This document shows positions 58,698 to 64,000 of a DNA stretch of 64,000 nt, piece after piece. The DNA is taken from positions 17,171,001 to 17,235,000 of the forward strand of contig JALGPY010000003.1 of the NCBI GenBank assembly GCA_023055425.1. The letters run 5' to 3'. The translations under genes were made by a program, and so were the position numbers. Position 1 is the first letter of the stretch; every line of letters begins with the position of its first letter. The notes beneath the pieces were generated by a model, which was not told the origin of the DNA, ran no database searches, and saw only the letters and a list, made by a program, of their open reading frames with translations. This DNA is from Linanthus parryae (lineage: Eukaryota > Streptophyta > Magnoliopsida > Ericales > Polemoniaceae).

Positions 58698-59138
58698 TGT
58701 TAGGATTCTCTGGCTGGACTGAATTGCAATTAGCTCAAAACTAATGACCTGTAATTCTAGAGCAGCATGTACCGTTGGATCATATTAGAGCTTCTAATCT
58801 GATCCATCTATTGTGTTAGCCGTTGTCTTCAAATGCACTTAGTGGAACGACAACGTTCTGTGCTCTGGGGTAAGTCAGCAGCTAGTTCTCTTCTGATTGG
58901 TGGGGGAGTCACAGTGTAGCCAGCTGGCATTGGCAGTTATATACTTTCATTTATTATGTTTTTACCCCTAGACTATATAAAAGCAAAAATTGTAATTCTT
59001 TCCCATCTTTTGAATGAATCTACAATTTCTATCTCATCTCCGCTCTCTTCTTGTCTCTCTCTTCTACGATCTCTTCTCCGGTCAGTTTCTCTTCATTTCT
59101 CAGGTATTCAGGTGAGCTCCGACCTCCAGGGCCTCACA
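58698..59138 (+). repeat. 5' LTR of a Reina-like gypsy element
   Basis: It starts TGTTAGGATTC and ends near ...GCCTCACA (about 441 bp). A TATA box (ctatataaaa, 58973-58982) and a CT-rich leader follow. A primer site comes right after (tggtattatagcc at 59142, a mutated initiator-Met site). Short LTRs of this size fit the Reina clade. The partner LTR is missing. Confidence 0.7.
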
Positions 59139-59179
59139 AGTTGGTATTATAGCCAGGTTCCGAACCGGATCGGGCAAGC

Positions 59180-61995
59180 ATGACCTCGAGGAAGAAGACT
59201 CAACAACTGAATCTGGCGGAACTAGAGACTAGGGTTGATGTGATTGATGAGCTATTGGTGGACTTGGAGAGTACCATGGACGATTTGCATGTCAAATTCG
59301 TCACTCTCGGTGATGGTATGAACTCTAGATTCACTGAAATTTCTACTGAATTACGCCATGGACTGGAACTTGGTATCGAAAGGCTTGAAATGAGGTTTGA
59401 AGATCAGTTTAGGAAATTCACTACTAATTTCAAACTGCCTAGTAACTTTAAGCAGAAGAGAAGATGGAAGGAAGTTCAGAAGTAGAAAATGGTGGAAATA
59501 AATTTTCAGGTGATGGAATATTCAGGAGACCTGATTTTGTTTCTCCATCTGCTTCTAGGAGTGTTCAAAGAGATGGTAGTAATGTGTTTGTCAAGAATTA
59601 TGCTAATGGCACAATACCACTCCCTAAACTAGAATGTCCAAAATTCAGTGGATTTGATCCAGTTGGATGGTTGCAAAAAGCTGAAAGGTATTTTCAAATT
59701 TACAACATGAATGACAAACAGAAGTTGATAATGGTTTCTCTTCACTTGGAAGGGGTAGCTGAGAGTTGGTTTAGGTCTGGAATGAACAATTTAGAGGATG
59801 TTACATGGTCTCAGTTATGTGAAATGGTTTGTAATGAATTTGCAGAACCTGGACATGAGAACTTGTTGGCAGAATTTAGTAAGCTTATGCAACTTACCAC
59901 TATGCTAGAATACCAAAACAGATTTGAAGCTCTAAGGCCTAGAGTAAAAGCCATGAGCAATATTTCATCCACATATATCTAAGTGGATTGAAAAATGACA
60001 TCAATAGTGGTGTACAAATTCAGTTCCCCCAAACCTTGTCTCAAGCCAAGGCAATGGCTAGACTGCAGGAAGTACACATAAACTCTTTAGAACATACAAT
60101 ACAAGAAAATGTGAAAGATTGGATGAAAGGGCAGTATGGAAGATCTACTTGGAACAAACCTAAAATGATCTCTAACTGGATGCCCAAGTTTGAGAACAAC
60201 TTTCCTGTAGCTGAAGTACACCAAAATAAAAGTGTGCATACACCTTACCAGAGGTTAAGTGCAGCAGAGATGAAGGAAAAAAGAGATAAGAAACTATGTT
60301 TTTATTGTGATGAAAGTTACACTCGTGGACACAAGTGCAAACAGAAACAGCTGTACCTAATCATTGGGATGGATGATGGAGAGGAAACTGAAGAAGAAAG
60401 TGTTTCACCTACCTGGGAAAACTGCAGCACAGTACAAGAAGAGCACAACCACAAAGATGAAACAACTCTTGGCATTTCAGTACATACTATGTCTGGTAAC
60501 ACTAGAGTGGAAACCATAAGGATTCTGGGAATTATTAATGGGAAGGAGGTACACATTCTCATAGATACTGGTTCTACTCACAATTTCATAGACATCAACA
60601 CTGCAAAGAGAGTAGGGTGTCAACAGCACCAGGACAAGAAAATGGAGGTGGTTGTTGCAGATGGAACAGTCATTTCTAGCTCTGGCACTTGTGACAATGT
60701 CCACATCCATCTGTAAAAATGCCACATCACTACTGAGTTGAGGGTGCTTCCCCTGGGAGGATGTATGTGGTATTGGGTAACAAGTTAGTCCAATTTCACT
60801 AGACTTTAATAAAAAAGCTTTTGGCTTCCAACACCAGAGTCATGAAGTGATCTTACAAGCCAACAACAACCCCTTGGAGGTCAAATAAGTGCAACTAAAT
60901 GCCTTGTAGTATTGTCAGCAAAATGTGGCTTCCATTACTGCACAACTTTTTACCATCAATGCAGCTAAAGAAATTACTGGAATACCCCTGGCCTTACAAC
61001 CAATATTGCAGGAGTATGCAAATATATTTGAAGAACCCAAACAGTTGCCTCCTCAAAGAGTTCATGACCTTCAGATTCCACTTAAGTCTGGAGCTACTCC
61101 TATATGTTTAAGTCCTTACAGGTACCCTTACATTCATAAGAATGAAATTGAAAAAATGGTGCAAGAGATGTTGAGCAATGGAATAATTCAACCCAGTACT
61201 AGTCCTTTTGCTGCTCCAGTTTTGCTAGTCAAGAAAAAGGATGGAACCTGGAGATTTTTTGTGGATTACAGAGGGTTAAATGAGATCACTATCAAGAATA
61301 AATTCCCTATCCCTGTGATTGATGAGCTTCTAGACTAACTCATGAGGGACTTTATGAGTTTACGGTGATGCCCTTTGAACTACAAATGCACCTGCAACTT
61401 TTCAATGTTTGATGAATCAAGTCTTCAAAGCTCATCTTAGAAAAATAGTATTGGTTTTCTTTGATGACATATTAGTTTATAGATGTAACATGGATGATCA
61501 TCTGGAGCATTTTGATACTGTATTTGAAGTCATGAGACATCACCAACTCTATGCTAAGAGAATCAAGTGTTCTTTTGGTATGTCCTCAGTGGAATATTTA
61601 GGACATATTATAAGCAGATAAGGAGTAATGACAGATCCAAAAAAGCTCAGGGCAATTCAAGAATGGCCTCTTCCCAAAAATTTGAAAGCTCTAAGAGGGT
61701 TCCTAGGTCTCATTGGATACTGCAGGAGGTTTATTAAGGGTTATGGAGTTATAGCAAGACCACTTACACATATGCTCAAGAAAGGGTGTTTTAGCTGGGA
61801 CCCTACATCTACTCAGGCTTTTCATCAGCTCAAACAAGCAATGGTATGTTCTCCAGTACTTGCTTTACCTAATTTCAATGAGCCATTCATTGTGGAGACT
61901 GATGCGAGCCATGAAGGAATTGGGGCAGTGTTGATGCAAAATAACCAGCCATTGGCCTATTTCAGTAAGGATTTGGGTGCTAGAAATCTGGGCCT
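59180..61995 (+). pseudogene. Reina-like gag-pol, frameshifted, deleted and truncated
   Basis: Plus-strand pieces in order: coiled Gag N terminus (59180-59485); Gag domain (59464-59982, ...WLQKAERYF...); zinc knuckle CFYCDESYTRGHKC and protease IDTGSTHNFID (59988-60716); RT fingers (60925-61338, [18 protein letters not shown]); RT palm FFDDIL (61409-61621); and RT thumb to RNase H (61628-61995, ETDASHEGIGAVLMQ). There are at least four frame changes and one in-frame stop at 61619. The RT region with the LDLRSGYHQ motif is deleted near 61338. Integrase, chromodomain and 3' LTR are absent. Similarity ends abruptly near 61995. Confidence 0.85.
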
Positions 61996-62133
61996 GGCCT
62001 CTCATTCTACCTCATTTCAGCCAAGTCCACTCCACAAAACACTCTCTTTTCTCCTATCTCTCCCATCCTCCTCCATTTTTCGTTTTGTGCGAAGCTCTGT
62101 TCGAGTTTGTTTTGCTTCGAGGACTCCACCGTT
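61996..62133. other. short CT-rich segment between gypsy remnants
   Basis: It looks like an untranslated-leader fragment of unknown origin that replaced the 3' half of the Reina-like element. Confidence 0.35.
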
Positions 62134-62635
62134 GACGCCGGGTTAAACACCGAGCGGTGGATCACAGTGGAATCAACAAATGAAAAGGCAAAGAAACTAG
62201 GGCACAAATCTCTCTAGAATTCCGAAATAAAATCAATAATCAAAGTCTAAGTCTAAATTAACCCACAAGGTATAAATTGCTAAAAAAAACATAATTTTGT
62301 CAAACAAATCAAAATCTCAAAAAACAATCATAAATTAAAGTCCTAAACAAAATAAAGACACAGCAAAAAGATTCACCCAAATCGGGTTTAATTTGACCTC
62401 CTAATTAGCGAAACAAATATTACTAAAAATGAAAAAGCGCTGATTTGGACCCCTAAATGGTAGATTTTGACCAAATTAGGGCAGTGCTTCTTGGGGTCCA
62501 TTCTACCAAGAAGGGATCGCAAAAGTTATAACTTTGCCCGTTTCTGTAAACCTTCAATTCTGCCCTTGATTCTGTGTTTTGACCGAAACAGCTTTTCTGA
62601 AACTGACAGATATTTCTCCAAATCCTCCTGCATCA
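62134..62635 (-). repeat. 3' LTR (minus orientation) of a deleted gypsy element
   Basis: The plus strand reads TGACGCCG...CTCCTGCATCA, 502 bp. On the minus strand it starts TGATGCAGG directly after a purine tract (gaataaggggtgac). It is related but clearly diverged from 63277-63560 and 63713-64000. Confidence 0.7.
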
Positions 62636-63276
62636 GTCACCCCTTATTCAAAAGAACTCGTCCTCGAGTTTAATTTTCGCACCTGAATGATCCGTTCTAC
62701 CAAGAAGGGATCGCAATAGAAAGATGGCATCTTGAACGGACAATTAATATACTACTCTAATTCAACTTTAATCTCTTCGACTTTATCTTCTTCCTCATCT
62801 CCATAATCATCATAAACAGGAGGGATTGTCCAATCCACCTCTGGTTCACATAATTTGGAAATACGCTTATAAAATATTGCATCACGAAAAACATGTTCAA
62901 CTACTAACGTATCGGAATAATCTGATACATCAGTCTTTAAACTCGCTCCTCCATAACGCTCGTTCCGACCACCGGAATAACCGTCGTAGCGGATATCGAA
63001 TGCGGGCGGCGAGTCGTGATCAAAGGCCTTGCAATACTTGAACTCCTGTGCCGCTAAGTGTTAAATCTGCAACTTGCCGCTGCAAATACCGCACCGCAAG
63101 GCTATGAGTTAGGTATGCAATCTGCCCTTGCATATCTTGTATCAACATAACGTCTTGGACGTTACGTCCCGTTGGGGGGCTTCCTCAGCCGGAACCTGTC
63201 CGCAGCCGCCAGGACATCCACGGACCATCGTTGATGATGATCTTCCTCCCAAGTCGAACTTGCTCTGATACCAAAC
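62636..63276 (-). pseudogene. gag-pol remnants of a minus-strand gypsy element
   Basis: The minus strand shows the primer site TGGTATCAGAGC (63273-63262). It then has a Gag N-terminal remnant (LIQDMQGQIAYLTHSLA, near 63150-63100), a Gag/protease linker (CEPEVDW...PPVYDDYGDEEE, near 62845-62770) and the chromovirus 3' tail phrase aactcgaggacgagttc (near 62660). Nearly all of pol is missing and frames are broken. Confidence 0.6.
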
Positions 63277-63560
63277 TGACGCCGAATTGAATCAGGTGTT
63301 TATGGGAGCAGCAAGAAGCAACGACTTTGAAAGAAAAATCATGAAAAAAAACACTAGGGGAAAAACCTCTCTAGGTTAAGAAAAACTTTAATAATCCATT
63401 ACATGTGAAAATCAGTCCACAAGCCGGACTTAAATAGTTGGAAATCCTAATTATTTTAAATATAGAAAAAAATACTAAAATCTACGCTAAATAATATTTC
63501 TGACCAAAACAAATACTCAGCTGAAAATATCCACCCAAATTGGGTTCAAATCAAAATCCT
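63277..63560 (-). repeat. truncated 5' LTR of the minus-strand gypsy element
   Basis: It starts TGACGCCGAATTGAATC next to the primer site and resembles 62134 onward for about 280 bp. The similarity then stops, so the U3 part is lost. Confidence 0.55.
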
Positions 63561-63561
63561 A

Positions 63562-63712
63562 ATTAATGTATAACTTGTAAGCATTATTATTGATCTTATG
63601 CACAATATCAGAAGACCCAATCTTTCGATTCTCGAGCTTATTGTACTCACCAAAAGGAAAAAAATCACGAGTCAACTCATCTCATACAAAAACACCAACA
63701 TTAAATAGTTCT
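63562..63712 (-). pseudogene. integrase C-terminal remnant of a second gypsy copy
   Basis: The minus frame reads ELTRDFFPFGEYNKLENRKIG followed by KINNNAYKL, the conserved tail of gypsy integrase (F..G.YNKL..K..GP...KIN.NAY). One stop precedes it. It belongs to another copy of the same family joined end to end. Confidence 0.6.
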
Positions 63713-64000
63713 GACGCCGAATTTAATCGAGGCGTGTGATCAAGAAACATAAGAAACCTAACGGAAACGCAAAATTCTAGTGGAAAATCCTCTCTAGAGT
63801 TCGAAAAAAAATCAATTATGAAAAGCTATCAAATCATGTCCACAAGTCGTTCGGCATATTTTCAATCCACAATTCCCCTCTCGTTGATTAAGCCGGAAGC
63901 TCGCACAATATCTGTTTTTTTGGCCCTCACCACCGTACGATTTATTATATGGCGTTTTCCGGCTTTAGTAAAAGATTCAGACTGCTTCCCAGCAATAGCC
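63713..64000 (-). repeat. third copy of the TGACGCCG-type gypsy LTR (runs off the window)
   Basis: It starts TGACGCCGAATTTAATCGAGG and shares phrases such as cctctctagag.ttcgaaa.aaaatcaat with the two LTRs at 62134 and 63277. The remainder is outside the window. Confidence 0.5.

Overview
The window is nuclear DNA of a flowering plant, most likely a eudicot. It carries a plant replication-type histone H3.1 gene with a plant histone octamer motif, plant lineages of Ty3/gypsy elements (Tat, Tekay-like, Reina-like), Ty1/copia elements, a MULE, a mariner-like element with Stowaway-type ends and hAT-type elements. Almost everything else is repeat. The only clear host gene is histone H3.

Layout. 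(1) 1-18242: a Ty1/copia element cut in its protease region by a 13.96-kb Tat-lineage Ty3/gypsy element (99-14055) with two 625-bp LTRs in which I see no difference. This Tat copy has a long gag-pol frame that lacks protease and the reverse-transcriptase core, a ~53-bp tandem array with a covarying stem, and an intact-looking five-exon antisense gene for a plant mobile domain (PMD) protein. (2) 18584-27147: a Tekay-type chromovirus with TSD ataat, a 1491-aa gag-pol, a Glu in the RT active site and G-box arrays in its LTRs. (3) 27.1-30 kb: AT-rich DNA with a possible decayed minus-strand multi-exon gene. (4) 30.06-35.48 kb: a decayed MULE with GGACGAG-rich ends, a transposase pseudogene, an acidic ORF with its own TATA box, and an LTR-like insertion. 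(5) 35.6-39.2 kb: diverged duplicated blocks of an unrecognised minus-strand gene, then histone H3.1 with a tandem remnant of its 3' region. (6) 40240-42749: a mariner-like element with TA target site carrying a transposase remnant and a non-transposase ORF. (7) 44.7-47.4 kb: a copia-type LTR split by a 1285-bp hAT element that holds a tRNA-like promoter. (8) 48.0-48.4 kb: a LINE endonuclease fragment. (9) 49499-57345: a non-autonomous large-LTR element (2 x 3121-bp LTRs, 1.6 kb interior, no gag-pol). (10) 58698-61995: a truncated Reina-like gypsy element. (11) 62134-64000: minus-strand gypsy LTR remnants.

Relative age by LTR comparison by eye: the Tat insertion is youngest (no differences seen), then the Tekay element (about nine differences plus a 174-bp deletion). 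The 49.5-57.3 kb element has few differences except in one 300-bp stretch. The most unusual object is the Tat element: apparently recent mobility without its own protease or RT core, together with an open antisense PMD gene and a structured tandem array between the two genes.
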